Assembly (NCBI GenBank): GCA_002398485.1
Contig: DGYV01000011.1
Coordinates: forward strand, 1 to 35,580
From: Peptococcaceae bacterium UBA4997
GTDB taxonomy: Bacteria > Bacillota > Dehalobacteriia > UBA4068 > UBA4997
Direction: 5' to 3'
Length of the DNA stretch: 35,580 nucleotides
The notes below the pieces were generated by a model, which saw only the letters and a list, made by a program, of their open reading frames with translations, did not search any database and had not been told where the DNA came from. The position numbers and the translations under genes are program-made. Positions 25,227 to 33,680 of this stretch are shown here, in pieces. Each line of letters opens with the position of its first letter. Position 1 is the first letter of the stretch.

Positions 25227-25670
25227 TTAAACCGCAAAATAACGCGAGCGGCTCACAAATTCCTCCAAGTTGATTTCTTGTTCCTTTTGATTCAACCTGA
25301 AATATTCCCCAAACTGCTTTTCCTTTAAATGCTCTAAACCGGAAATATCAGTTTTAAGCTCGATAATTATTGCCATTTTCTTATCAATCAGGTTAAGTAA
25401 ATTGGCTTTTAGCATGTTATAATTCCTTATTTTATTGTTTATTTCATTTAAATAAAGCTTATAGGCTGCCATATCCATAGGTGCCAACCCACTTTGCAGA
25501 TCCAAGATCATTCTTTGATTGGTTTCGGCAAAATCATTGTTCAAATTATAGATTTTTTGCTCCACTTCTTTAAGCTCTACCTGCATTTTTAGCATTTCAT
25601 TATTTTTAATATCCAGAGTTTGGGCCTTAAAATTCAATACCTTGTCCAAAGAGAATACAAATTTTTTCAT
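25227..25670 (-). CDS. fliJ: FliJ export ATPase stalk protein
   Basis: FliJ is the coiled-coil stalk in the FliI ATPase hexamer and helps move export chaperones. The 147-residue protein is almost wholly helical, beginning KKFVFSLDKVLNFKAQTLDIKNN and continuing with heptads. The ATG at 25670 is preferred over a GTG at 25682 because the AGGGTGGGG site overlaps the earlier codon. It lies 29 bases after fliI, the standard order. Confidence 0.9.
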   Translation of the reverse strand: MKKFVFSLDKVLNFKAQTLDIKNNEMLKMQVELKEVEQKIYNLNNDFAETNQRMILDLQSGLAPMDMAAYKLYLNEINNKIRNYNMLKANLLNLIDKKMAIIIELKTDISGLEHLKEKQFGEYFRLNQKEQEINLEEFVSRSRYFAV

Positions 25671-25699
25671 TGATTTCCCCACCCTTAGCTTATGTTTTA

Positions 25700-27010
25700 T
25701 TACAATTTCTTCATAATATCCGTGGTTTCCTCAAAAGCAAATTTTTCATCTACTTTTTGGGTCAAAAAATGTTTTACCGAATCTATCCTTTTAACCGCAT
25801 CATCCAGCTTATGGTTCATGCCCTGTTTATAAGCCCCTATGGAAATCAAATCACTGTTTTGATTATAAGTGGAAATTATATCTCTTATTTTGGCAGCGTT
25901 TTGCTTATGCTCTTCATTACAAATATCTGCCATCAAACGGGAAATACTGGCATTTACATCTATGGCAGGATAATGGTTTTGATGCGCTAAATTACGGGAT
26001 AAAACAATGTGTCCATCCAAAATACCCCTTACCATATCTGCTACAGGTTCGTTTGTATCGTCGCCTTCCACCAGCACCGTATAAATACCTGTAATAGAAC
26101 CTGTTTGAAAATTGCCGCTTCTTTCCAAAAGTTTTGGCAATTCAGCATATATGGAGGGTGTATAGCCCCTGGCTATAGGCGGTTCCCCCGCAGCCAAACC
26201 TATTTCCCTGTGTGCCATAGCAAACCTGGTAAGCGAATCCATCATTAAAAGCACGTCCTTGCCCTGATCCCGAAAATACTCGGCAACTGTAGTAGCTACC
26301 TGGGCACATTTAACACGAAACATGGCAGGCTGATCGGAAGTTGCTATAACCAAAACCGAACGTGCCAGACCTTCTTCACCTAAATCCTTTTCTATAAATT
26401 CGTTTACCTCACGCCCCCTTTCACCAACCAGAGCTATCACGTTGATATCCGATTTTACATTCCTGGCTATCATACCCATAAGGGTACTTTTACCTACCCC
26501 GCTGCCTGCAAAAATACCAACCCTTTGCCCCTTGCCGATAGTAAGCATACCATCAATGGCTTTAATGCCATAGCTAAGCCTTTCGCTTATTCTCGGCCGT
26601 TCCAACGGGTTGGTATAAGTTGCTTCAACATTATAATAACAAGGTTTTTCAAAACCACCAAGGCCATCCAAGGGAGAACCTGAAGCATCAATAACTCTGC
26701 CCACTAAAAAATCACCCACGGGAACGCGCAGCTTCTGCCCTGTGGATTCCACTATACTGCCTGTACCTATCCCTTTTATATCACTGTATGCCATCAACAA
26801 TAAATTGTTGTTTTTAAACCCCACTACTTCCGATATTATGTTCTGGCCGCTTACCGGATCTTTTATATTGCAGATATCACCCACTTTGGCATCCATACCG
26901 GTTGCCTCTATCATCATACCAACAATATTTTTGACCTTGCCTTTATAACATAACGGGTCTATTTTGACTAGCATTTCACAAGCAGATTGTAAATTCATCA
27001 ACCATTTCAC
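25700..27010 (-). CDS. fliI: FliI flagellum-specific ATPase
   Basis: FliI is the F1-beta-like ATPase that energises substrate loading at the export gate. The 436-residue protein has Walker A AGSGVGKST (about 168-176), the catalytic stretch VALVGERGREV, and Walker B VLLMMDSLTRFA. It also has the flagellar/type III ATPase signature PPIARGYTPSIYAELPKLLER. Length is typical. The start is uncertain: the GTG at 27010 is close to AAGGTG, while the ATG at 26998 is rather far from it. Confidence 0.97.
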   Translation of the reverse strand: MKWLMNLQSACEMLVKIDPLCYKGKVKNIVGMMIEATGMDAKVGDICNIKDPVSGQNIISEVVGFKNNNLLLMAYSDIKGIGTGSIVESTGQKLRVPVGDFLVGRVIDASGSPLDGLGGFEKPCYYNVEATYTNPLERPRISERLSYGIKAIDGMLTIGKGQRVGIFAGSGVGKSTLMGMIARNVKSDINVIALVGERGREVNEFIEKDLGEEGLARSVLVIATSDQPAMFRVKCAQVATTVAEYFRDQGKDVLLMMDSLTRFAMAHREIGLAAGEPPIARGYTPSIYAELPKLLERSGNFQTGSITGIYTVLVEGDDTNEPVADMVRGILDGHIVLSRNLAHQNHYPAIDVNASISRLMADICNEEHKQNAAKIRDIISTYNQNSDLISIGAYKQGMNHKLDDAVKRIDSVKHFLTQKVDEKFAFEETTDIMKKL

Positions 27011-27047
27011 GCACCTTAAACAAATTTATAAGAACTGCCGTTTGCTA

Positions 27048-27830
27048 TTAGGAAACATTTTGGGATTTACCAATATCTATTGCCTCTTCAATGTTTTTTA
27101 CCTGAACATCCACTCCCAAATCAATTATTTGATTAGGCATTTCTATAACACAATCGAAGTCAGACATATCGGGGTCGGGAATAATTTTAACATTATCCGA
27201 AACCTCAGCAAGCGCTTTGATAATGTTGTTATCCGCTTTCAAAAAAGTATCGCTTTGAGATTTAGAAACATATATGCGTACCCAGGTTTGGTTGCGGTAA
27301 GTATCTATCGCATTTTTTATAATACCTGCCATTACCTGTTCATTGGAGCTTATTTCCTGTTTAATTATTTTTTTGGCTATACCCAAAGCTAAAATTTCAA
27401 TGTCTTCCTCATATTTTTGCAAAATCCGTTCTTTTTCTTTTTCAACCTGTTCCAGCATCAAGCTAAGCTCATTTAAAACCCTGCGGTTTTCTTCTGCTGC
27501 ATTCTTTAAACCATCGCTGTAACCTTCACGGTAGCCGGAATCTGTACCTAACTTTTGCCCTTCTGCCAAACCTATGGCAAAACCCTCTTCATGGCCCTGT
27601 TTTTTCATTTTCGTATATTCCTCATTCATACGCTTGCGGGTTTCCTGGACCTGCTCCGTGCCGTACTTTTTGGCTGTCTCCACTATATGCTTGGCTTTGG
27701 CAAAGGCTTCGTGCAAAACCTTTTGAGCTTCCGGATTTACCGGATTTACCACATTTACATCAGTTTCCACGTTTACCTCCGAATTAACGGTGATATTATT
27801 ATATTCATAACTTTTTATCACCCTACTCAA
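27048..27830 (-). CDS. fliH: FliH export ATPase regulator
   Basis: FliH dimers hold and restrain FliI and link it to the C ring. The 260-residue protein has an N-terminal segment of Val/Asn repeats, a long coiled coil with Gly-x3-Gly-type spacing (GFAIGLAEGQKLGTDSGYREGYSDG) typical of FliH, and a C-terminal domain (AKKIIKQEI, VRIYVSKSQ, IIPDPDMSDFDCVIE). No in-frame ATG fits the start; the TTG at 27830 follows GGAAGGATGAG and overlaps the fliG end by eight bases, suggesting coupling. Confidence 0.92.
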   Translation of the reverse strand: MSRVIKSYEYNNITVNSEVNVETDVNVVNPVNPEAQKVLHEAFAKAKHIVETAKKYGTEQVQETRKRMNEEYTKMKKQGHEEGFAIGLAEGQKLGTDSGYREGYSDGLKNAAEENRRVLNELSLMLEQVEKEKERILQKYEEDIEILALGIAKKIIKQEISSNEQVMAGIIKNAIDTYRNQTWVRIYVSKSQSDTFLKADNNIIKALAEVSDNVKIIPDPDMSDFDCVIEMPNQIIDLGVDVQVKNIEEAIDIGKSQNVS

Positions 27831-28830
27831 TTATCTCATCCTTCCCGCCCTTCATGATGACAAGTTCGCCTTCGCTTTCCAACCTGCGGATAACAGCAAC
27901 AATCCTTTGCTGTGCTTCCTCAACATCACGAAGCCTTACATTATGCGTATATTCCAAATCCGATTGTATGGTTTCCGCCGCACGCGTAGACATATTTCTG
28001 AATATAAGATCCGCAACTTCTTGGTTAGCACCTTTAATTGCAAATACCAAGTCTTTGGAGTCCACATCTCGCAAGAAACGCTGAATGGACATATCGTCCA
28101 AAATAATAATATCCTCGAAAACAAACATTTTTTTGCGAATCTCTTCGGAAAGCTTGGCATCCTTTTGGTTCAGTTCGTCGAAAATATGTTTTTCGTTGGC
28201 GCGATCCATATGATTCATGATATCTGCAATATAGTTGACACCGCCAAACTCCATAAAATCTACCGACATGATCGTGGAAAATTTCAGCTCTAAATTTTTC
28301 TCTACCAGCTTGATGATTTCAGGAGAGGTCCTGTCCATATTAGCAATACGCTCTACCACATCTATTTGATATTCCCTGGGCAGCTCCGCAATAATGGTAG
28401 CCGCTTGGTCCGCCCGCGCGTAGGATAAAATAAGGGCAATGGTTTGTGGATGTTCATTTTGAATAACTGCCAGTAAATTTTTATAATCCACTTTGCGAAT
28501 AAACTCAAAAGCCTTAGTACGAAGAGATCTGGTTACCCTTTCCAATAAACTGGTGGCCATTTGGGATCCATAAGCTTTTTCCAAAACATTGCGGGCATAT
28601 TCCATGCCGCCTTCGGTAATTACCTTTTGCGTTAAACAAAGCTGGTAAAAATCATTTAGGGCCACACTCATTTCCTTGCCTTGCAACTGGGGCAAACGAG
28701 CCACCTCAAAGGTAAGCTGTTCCACCTCATCCTCTTTTAAAAATTTATATACTTTGGAAGCGGTTTCAGCACCCAGCGCGACAATCACAGCCGCAGCTTT
28801 TTGTTGCCCGCTAAGCTGCTTACTAACCAT
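27823..28830 (-). CDS. fliG: FliG motor switch protein
   Basis: FliG links the MS ring to the C ring and receives torque from MotA. The 335-residue protein has the N-terminal FliF-binding domain, the middle-domain motif EHPQ (126-129) with the GG hinge FGGVNY (196-200), and the C-terminal torque helix DVDSKDLVFAIKGA (254-267) with the expected charged pattern. AAGGAG lies about 10 bases before the ATG, whose A is shared with the fliF stop (TAATG). Confidence 0.97.
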   Translation of the reverse strand: MVSKQLSGQQKAAAVIVALGAETASKVYKFLKEDEVEQLTFEVARLPQLQGKEMSVALNDFYQLCLTQKVITEGGMEYARNVLEKAYGSQMATSLLERVTRSLRTKAFEFIRKVDYKNLLAVIQNEHPQTIALILSYARADQAATIIAELPREYQIDVVERIANMDRTSPEIIKLVEKNLELKFSTIMSVDFMEFGGVNYIADIMNHMDRANEKHIFDELNQKDAKLSEEIRKKMFVFEDIIILDDMSIQRFLRDVDSKDLVFAIKGANQEVADLIFRNMSTRAAETIQSDLEYTHNVRLRDVEEAQQRIVAVIRRLESEGELVIMKGGKDEIIE

Positions 28831-30428
28831 TATTTTTGTTCTCCTTTTAACCAACCTCTAATCAACTGTGCAACTATTTCAGGATTTTGAGAAGAGAATT
28901 CTTGGATTTGCTGGTTTACTTTGGCATCTTCAGATTCTTGCTGTTCACGCAAAACCTGGATCAATTCATCCTGAGCATCGGATTCAACGGAGCTTTCCTG
29001 CCAAACCTCTTCTGCCTTTTTCTTTTTAGGGTCCTCATCCAAAGCAGGTATTTGCAGCTTGTCCAGCTTCTTTTTCTTTCTTTTCTTTAATATCAACATT
29101 AATACCAGCAGTAATAACAACAAAATTACCAAACCCGCGCCCGCAATAATTAAATTTTGGATGCTGAAAAGATCTTCAACATCGGGAGCAGGTAAGGGCA
29201 CTACTTCAGCTTGCCAAAAAGCACTGTTGTAAATAACTACTTTTTCAGGCACTATAGCCGCAGCATTGGCAATCAAACGGCCCAATTCGGCTTTTCTTGC
29301 CTCATCCAAAATTTCTTTATTGATCACAACAGAAACCGTCATATCCTTGATACTGGCAGCATCTCCTTGAATCTGCTGCTTAACCTGGCTTACCAGATAT
29401 TTGTAGGATTGCGTATCCGCGCTGTAAATCGTATTGCCATCCACCGTGATTCCGGGGTAAGTGGTAACATCCGAATTAGTTTCCGAACCAACAACACCGC
29501 CAGTACTGCTGCCCTCCACCGTTTGTTCATTGGAGGTTTGTGCTTCACTCAAAACACCCGTATTTTCGTTAGAAGGCTGATAAGTAATAATTTCCTGTAT
29601 TTTCTTATCTATATCCATAACTGCTTTAACAGCTACATTAACATTGTCAGCACCGTATAAAGGTGTAAGGACATTCAGTACCTTCTTTTTGACTTCATCT
29701 TCATACAGTTCTTCTATTTCCATTTTGAATTTGGAAATATTGGTTTGAGAAGTAAGGTCTGCCCCTTCCAGTTCCTCACCCGTTGCGGTATTTATAACCG
29801 CTACATCAGTAGCATCCAGGCTAGGCACGCTTTTAGCGACCAATTGTTTAATACCGTTTACCTGAGCAGGCTCCAAGGTTTGCCCGGAAAGCATTTCTAC
29901 AGTTACAGAAGCAGAGGGTTTAGTTTTATTTTCATCCCAAGCATAACCGCTCTCTTCGGGTATGCTTATGGTAACACTGGCTTCTTTTATAGGCTTCAAA
30001 GTTTCAATTACCGCTTCCAGCCTTTGATTCAACTGATACTTTTCAATGATTTTTTTCTCATAATCAGTTGTCATTATATCTATATTTTCAGTAAAATAAT
30101 CATAATTATTGGTTGTTTTGGGGTAACCCAAATTGGCAAGCTCCATGCGCAGAGAATTTTCGTCTGTTTTAGGCACATAAATATTGCCGTTTTTTTCATA
30201 ATAATCAATGCCGCGGCTTTGCAACTCATTCATAACCTGTACCGCCTCATCCCTAGCCATACCAGGATAAAGCACTACATACTGGGTCTGATTGAGCAAA
30301 ACTGCCGCGACCACTGCAACTATAAAAATAAAACCGGCCACACACGCCAAAATAGTTTTAGACTTTTTGTTCAGCGTATTCCAAAAACGCTTAATAGGAT
30401 CAATGTATTTTTTCAAAATTTCATTCAT
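28830..30428 (-). CDS. fliF: FliF MS-ring protein
   Basis: FliF forms the MS ring, the first basal-body structure in the membrane. The 532-residue protein has membrane helices at about 26-46 and 425-447. Between them lie ring-building domains (VVLYPGMARDEAVQVMNELQSRG and TVEMLSGQTLEPAQVNGIKQLVA as separate family segments), then a cytoplasmic tail ending in the FliG-binding helix NPEIVAQLIRGWLKG. The ATG at 30428 follows a TTG codon; a GGGG stretch about 11 bases upstream is the only ribosome site visible. Confidence 0.97.
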   Translation of the reverse strand: MNEILKKYIDPIKRFWNTLNKKSKTILACVAGFIFIVAVVAAVLLNQTQYVVLYPGMARDEAVQVMNELQSRGIDYYEKNGNIYVPKTDENSLRMELANLGYPKTTNNYDYFTENIDIMTTDYEKKIIEKYQLNQRLEAVIETLKPIKEASVTISIPEESGYAWDENKTKPSASVTVEMLSGQTLEPAQVNGIKQLVAKSVPSLDATDVAVINTATGEELEGADLTSQTNISKFKMEIEELYEDEVKKKVLNVLTPLYGADNVNVAVKAVMDIDKKIQEIITYQPSNENTGVLSEAQTSNEQTVEGSSTGGVVGSETNSDVTTYPGITVDGNTIYSADTQSYKYLVSQVKQQIQGDAASIKDMTVSVVINKEILDEARKAELGRLIANAAAIVPEKVVIYNSAFWQAEVVPLPAPDVEDLFSIQNLIIAGAGLVILLLLLLVLMLILKKRKKKKLDKLQIPALDEDPKKKKAEEVWQESSVESDAQDELIQVLREQQESEDAKVNQQIQEFSSQNPEIVAQLIRGWLKGEQK

Positions 30429-30459
30429 CAATCACAAGCCCCGCTATCCACAATAATTT

Positions 30460-30768
30460 TTATACGCCCATATTAATTATTTCCTTATATGCCTCCAGCG
30501 CTTTATTGCGGAGTTCCACCAATAAATCTACGGAAAGGCTGGCCTTAGCGGATGCTATCGTGATATTATGCAAATCATCCGTCTGCCCTGTGGAAAGCTT
30601 ATAAATTTCCTCATTCAATTCAGCATCTGTTGCCTTTACATTATTAACAGCATTGGTAAACATATCCTGAAAAGGAATTGCCACAGTTTCCTGCAAGGAA
30701 GTTGTTTTCTCGCTAAGCTTTTCCAAATTACCTATTGAATTTATAGTATCAATGGGTGTTATCAGCAT
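30460..30768 (-). CDS. fliE: FliE MS-ring/rod junction protein
   Basis: FliE joins the MS ring to the proximal rod and is the first exported substrate. The 102-residue protein has the family pattern FQDMFTNAVNNVKATDAELNEEIYKL followed by the conserved helix ITIASAKASLSVDLLVELRNKALEAYKEIINM read as continuous helices. It lies six bases after flgC and 31 before fliF. Confidence 0.95.
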   Translation of the reverse strand: MLITPIDTINSIGNLEKLSEKTTSLQETVAIPFQDMFTNAVNNVKATDAELNEEIYKLSTGQTDDLHNITIASAKASLSVDLLVELRNKALEAYKEIINMGV

Positions 30769-30774
30769 AATTTT

Positions 30775-31218
30775 TTACCTCCCGATTTCCAAAGCCTTGG
30801 CAGCCATACTTTTTACAGCATTCAAAACGGTAAGATTAGCATCATAGGCCCTTGTAACGGCCATCATATCAATAGTTTCTTTCACAAGATCCACATTCGG
30901 CATTTCTACATAGCCTTGCTTGTTGGCATCGGGGTTTTCTGGATCATATACTATATTGAACGGGGTTTGGTCTTCCACTATTGCGGCCACCTTTACCCCT
31001 TTGTTCTCAGGGGAGGCAGCGGCCATGTTTTTTGCCAGAAGTGAGCGAAAATCACCATCTTCTTTAGCTTCATACACAACCATTTTTCTGCGGTAAGGGC
31101 CGCCTTCCACTGTTCTGGTGGTAGTAGCATTGGCAATATTTTCCGAAACGACATCCATCCTCAAACGGCTGGCCGTCAAAGCCGAACCGCTGATATTAAG
31201 TGAATTCAAAAAAGCCAT
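30775..31218 (-). CDS. flgC: FlgC proximal rod protein
   Basis: FlgC is a proximal rod subunit. The 147-residue protein has the rod signature SGSALTASRLRMDVVSENIANATT near its start, the FlgC-typical YRRKMVVYEA and GYVEMPNVDLVKETIDMMA segments, and a C-terminal helix (ANLTVLNAVKSMAAKALEIG). The ATG at 31218 is chosen because GGGAGGT lies seven bases upstream; an earlier in-frame start has no ribosome site. Confidence 0.95.
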   Translation of the reverse strand: MAFLNSLNISGSALTASRLRMDVVSENIANATTTRTVEGGPYRRKMVVYEAKEDGDFRSLLAKNMAAASPENKGVKVAAIVEDQTPFNIVYDPENPDANKQGYVEMPNVDLVKETIDMMAVTRAYDANLTVLNAVKSMAAKALEIGR

Positions 31219-31424
31219 TATATGTACCTCCCGTTTAAAATAATTGTTCCAAAACACTTAATAAAAGCCCTTAAAAAGCTAAAAAAACCCCTAAAATTTT
31301 AAAAAAGAAATAGGCCCCCCATAGATGAGCCACCTTAAATAATCAAAAAATATTGGCTCAAATTGATTCCATTCAATTATGCATGCCATGCTTTTATATC
31401 ACACAAAAAACCTGCAGTAATACT
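31219..31424 (-). other. flgB-flgC intergenic region
   Basis: This 206-base gap is long for two genes that are nearly always adjacent. It holds a small inverted repeat (GAGCCA and TGGCTC about 20 bases apart) and runs of A and C, but no promoter, terminator or open frame that I can support. Confidence 0.4.
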
Positions 31425-31805
31425 CTATTGACCGCCTTTTATTACCGTTCGCAAACGCGAAAACTGATCGGAAATTTGCTGTAAAGAATAATAATAATTA
31501 AGCTGCGTACGCACCAATTCAATATTTTCTTTTTCCAAATCCACCCCATTATCATCCAAACGCATGGTTTCATTATCCAGCACAGTTAATTCAGGCTGGG
31601 TATTTTTTATATTATTGATCAAATCATTTTCGGTGGCCGTCTTTTTAAATTGTTTTCGTAAAGCATCTTCAAATGAAATCTGCTTAACTTTATAGCCTGG
31701 TGTCTCATAATTGGCAATATTATCGGAAATTGCCTGCTGCCTTGTCCAAAGGCCATCCAAGTTTTTATTGATAAGATTAAGGGAAACGCTATCAAGCCAA
31801 TTCAC
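31425..31805 (-). CDS. flgB: FlgB proximal rod protein
   Basis: FlgB is a proximal rod subunit and the usual first gene of Bacillota fla/che operons. The 126-residue protein has the rod signature TRQQAISDNIANYETPGYK and the C-terminal pattern LVRTQLNYYYSLQQISDQFSRLRTVIKG. The GTG at 31805 is chosen because AGGTGG lies eight bases upstream; two earlier in-frame GTGs fall within that site. About 220 bases of untranslated leader separate it from the promoter at 32033-32062. Confidence 0.93.
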   Translation of the reverse strand: MNWLDSVSLNLINKNLDGLWTRQQAISDNIANYETPGYKVKQISFEDALRKQFKKTATENDLINNIKNTQPELTVLDNETMRLDDNGVDLEKENIELVRTQLNYYYSLQQISDQFSRLRTVIKGGQ

Positions 31806-32032
31806 TGAAAACACCACCTATATATTTGCAATTATTAAAGTAAAAATACTTGCCAAATACTTAAATCCTTCGCCTGTGAAGTAGACAAGGATATACTTTG
31901 CCAAAAACCAATACAATTTTTTATACTTTTCTAATTTTCCGAAAAACGATATTTAAGATATTTAAGTAAAAATGAACTTAAAACCAACCGCAATTTTCGA
32001 CAAAATTTTCAAAAAGTTTTATTACCATATTC

Positions 32033-32062
32033 ATAATAGAACAATCATATATCGAATGTCAA
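32033..32062 (-). promoter_or_regulatory. Sigma-A promoter of the fla/che operon
   Basis: On the minus strand a perfect TTGACA (32057-32062) is followed after 18 bases by TATTAT (32033-32038), five of six matches to TATAAT. It is upstream of flgB with no gene between, and would give a leader of about 220 bases. Confidence 0.75.
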
Positions 32063-32584
32063 CATTTTTTTAGTTTTTTTTACCTTTTTTGTTTATATTT
32101 AACATAAAGCTTATCTAAATTTATAAAAGCATCGTTTATAATTAGATATTATAATATATAAATAAAGAAATTTTCAGGAATGATTTTAAAATTTATTAAT
32201 ACGATTATTTAATTAAAATTAATTTTAATTTCTATTTTAAAAAATAATAATTTTTAATAATTAAAATTTATTACTTCAGTTTTTTAAAATTTTTTTATAA
32301 AATAAAGTAAAATATTTATTTGTTTTTATAAATATAATAAAAGTTAATTCATATAAATTATTTAATATATTACCAGCTAAAAAGATTATAAAAACCAAAA
32401 ACTTCATAATACCAAATATTTTACAATAAAAATTTCTTTTATAATAATATGCTAAAAATGTCGAATAATTAAAGCTTCCTTTGATAATAAAAATCATTCT
32501 CAGTTATAAAAATCTTTATAATTATAATTTATAGCCTTAAATAAAAAAACACAAAAAATATTTTAATTTTTGTTATTAAAAAAT

Positions 32585-32613
32585 AAAAAATTAAAAAAGT
32601 TTTTTAATTTTTT
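32585..32613. repeat. Perfect AT-only inverted repeat
   Basis: AAAAAATTAAAAAA (32585-32598) and its exact complement (32600-32613) flank a single G. It lies mid-gap, far from either promoter. The 3' arm has T-runs on both strands, so a weak hairpin or simply bent A-tract DNA are both possible. Confidence 0.6.
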
Positions 32614-32790
32614 ACGCAAGAAATTTTTTAAAAGTTTTCATGTCAAGTAAATTACTTTTAGGCAAAATACTTAATTTAACATAAGCAATTTTAAATAAAA
32701 AACAATCAGGAATTTTGTAATTATTTTTAGGCTTTTTTCATAAAAAACAAAGTATTGGTCGACAAAAAAATAAAAATAAATATATAAAGC

Positions 32791-32809
32791 CTGTTTCTTG
32801 GCTGTTTCT
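32791..32809 (+). repeat. Direct repeat abutting the parA -35 box
   Basis: CTGTTTCT occurs at 32791-32798 and 32802-32809, an 11-base period that puts both copies on one DNA face. The second copy ends one base before the -35 box, a typical place for an operator. Confidence 0.5.
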
Positions 32810-32810
32810 A

Positions 32811-32839
32811 TTGAAGTAATTATTATTTTCAGATATAAT
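32811..32839 (+). promoter_or_regulatory. Sigma-A promoter of parA
   Basis: TTGAAG (32811-32816), then 17 bases, then a perfect TATAAT (32834-32839), about 75 bases before the parA start. A second TATAAT lies at 32850-32855 within a direct repeat. Confidence 0.75.
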
Positions 32840-32855
32840 TGTTTTCAGATATAAT
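32826..32855 (+). repeat. Tandem repeat that duplicates the -10 box
   Basis: TTTTCAGATATAAT is present at 32826-32839 and again at 32842-32855, period 16. Each copy ends in TATAAT, so the repeat duplicates the -10 element of the parA promoter. Confidence 0.75.
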
Positions 32856-32916
32856 AAAGACATCTTTTTCAAAAAGTGTTTTTTTATGATAATTCAATCA
32901 GGAAAGGCAGAAGCAT

Positions 32917-33678
32917 ATGAGCACGATTATTTCCGTTTCCAATCAAAAGGGCGGGGTGGGCAAAACTACCACAACCTGTTCCCTTGGCGCTGCGCTGAAA
33001 CAAAAAGGCTTGCGTGTATTGCTCATAGATCTTGATCCCCAGGGAAACTTGGGGTTCAGTATAGGCGCAGATACCGATACAGCAGCCACTATTTACGATG
33101 TTCTGAAGGGCGAAGCCAAAATACAATATGCCATTCAAAAAACCCCGGCTATGGATATAATAACCTCCAGCATCCTTTTAAGCGCTATTGAGTTGGAATT
33201 TACAAACACAGGCAGGGAATTTTTGCTGCAGGAAGCCATTAAGCCCATACTTAAGCTTTATGACTATATTTTGATAGACACCCCTCCTGCATTGGGTATC
33301 CTTACCATAAACGCTTTCACAGCCTCGAACTCCATAATAGTACCCATGCTTTCAGATATTTTTAGCCTGCAGGGGATTTATCAGCTTCATGAAACTGTGG
33401 AACGAGTTAGAAAATATTGTAACCCCAACCTTATGCTGGCAGGCATATTGCTTACCAAATTCAATCCGCGCACCCTTTTGAGCCGTGAAATCCAAGGAAC
33501 CGCTCAATTGATTGCTCAAGCTCTTAACCTGCGCCTTTTTGAAACTCATATCCGCAACAGTGTGGCCGCAAGCGAGGCCCAATCCGTGCAAAAAAGCATT
33601 CTGGATTACGCACCTAAAAATAATGTAGCCAAGGACTATATAAAATTTGCCAATGAGCTATTGGCAAAAGGAGTGTAA
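32917..33678 (+). CDS. parA: ParA/Soj-family ATPase
   Basis: ParA-type ATPases form ATP-dependent dimers that bind DNA non-specifically and position cargo such as chromosomes, plasmids or chemoreceptor arrays. The 253-residue protein has the deviant Walker A KGGVGKTTTT (K11 signature lysine, K16), Walker A' LLIDLDPQGN (35-44) and Walker B YILIDTPPALG. It has no N-terminal helix-turn-helix, as in Soj-type (small) ParAs, and no membrane-targeting C-terminal helix of MinD/FlhG type is obvious. AGGAAAGG precedes the ATG. No parB and no parS-like site is seen. The next gene, for a ComFB-domain protein, starts two bases later, which makes it the likely partner. Confidence 0.92.
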   Translation: MSTIISVSNQKGGVGKTTTTCSLGAALKQKGLRVLLIDLDPQGNLGFSIGADTDTAATIYDVLKGEAKIQYAIQKTPAMDIITSSILLSAIELEFTNTGREFLLQEAIKPILKLYDYILIDTPPALGILTINAFTASNSIIVPMLSDIFSLQGIYQLHETVERVRKYCNPNLMLAGILLTKFNPRTLLSREIQGTAQLIAQALNLRLFETHIRNSVAASEAQSVQKSILDYAPKNNVAKDYIKFANELLAKGV

Positions 33679-33680
33679 AA

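Larger units (their letters stand above)
31806..32916. other. 1.1-kb non-coding, very AT-rich divergent region
   Basis: This gap lies between the divergent starts of flgB and parA. It holds the flgB leader and promoter at one end and the parA promoter at the other. Between them, 32101-32700 has about 76 G or C in 600 bases by hand count (about 13%), much lower than the flanking genes. A-tracts and AT palindromes are common. No RNA gene or convincing open frame is visible. Confidence 0.85.

Noticed and set aside
29745..30476. A 243-codon open frame on the plus strand
   Set aside because: It lies entirely antisense to fliF, whose reading frame is well supported, and its product looks like an aberrant reading.
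32276..32497. A 73-codon open frame on the minus strand in the AT-rich gap
   Set aside because: Its composition matches the surrounding non-coding DNA, it has no properly spaced ribosome site, and the product shows only the Phe/Ile/Lys/Tyr bias expected of random AT-rich sequence.
31806..32916. A parS centromere site for the ParA protein
   Set aside because: No match to the GTTTCACGTGAAAC-type palindrome was found in the gap or in the flanking promoter regions.
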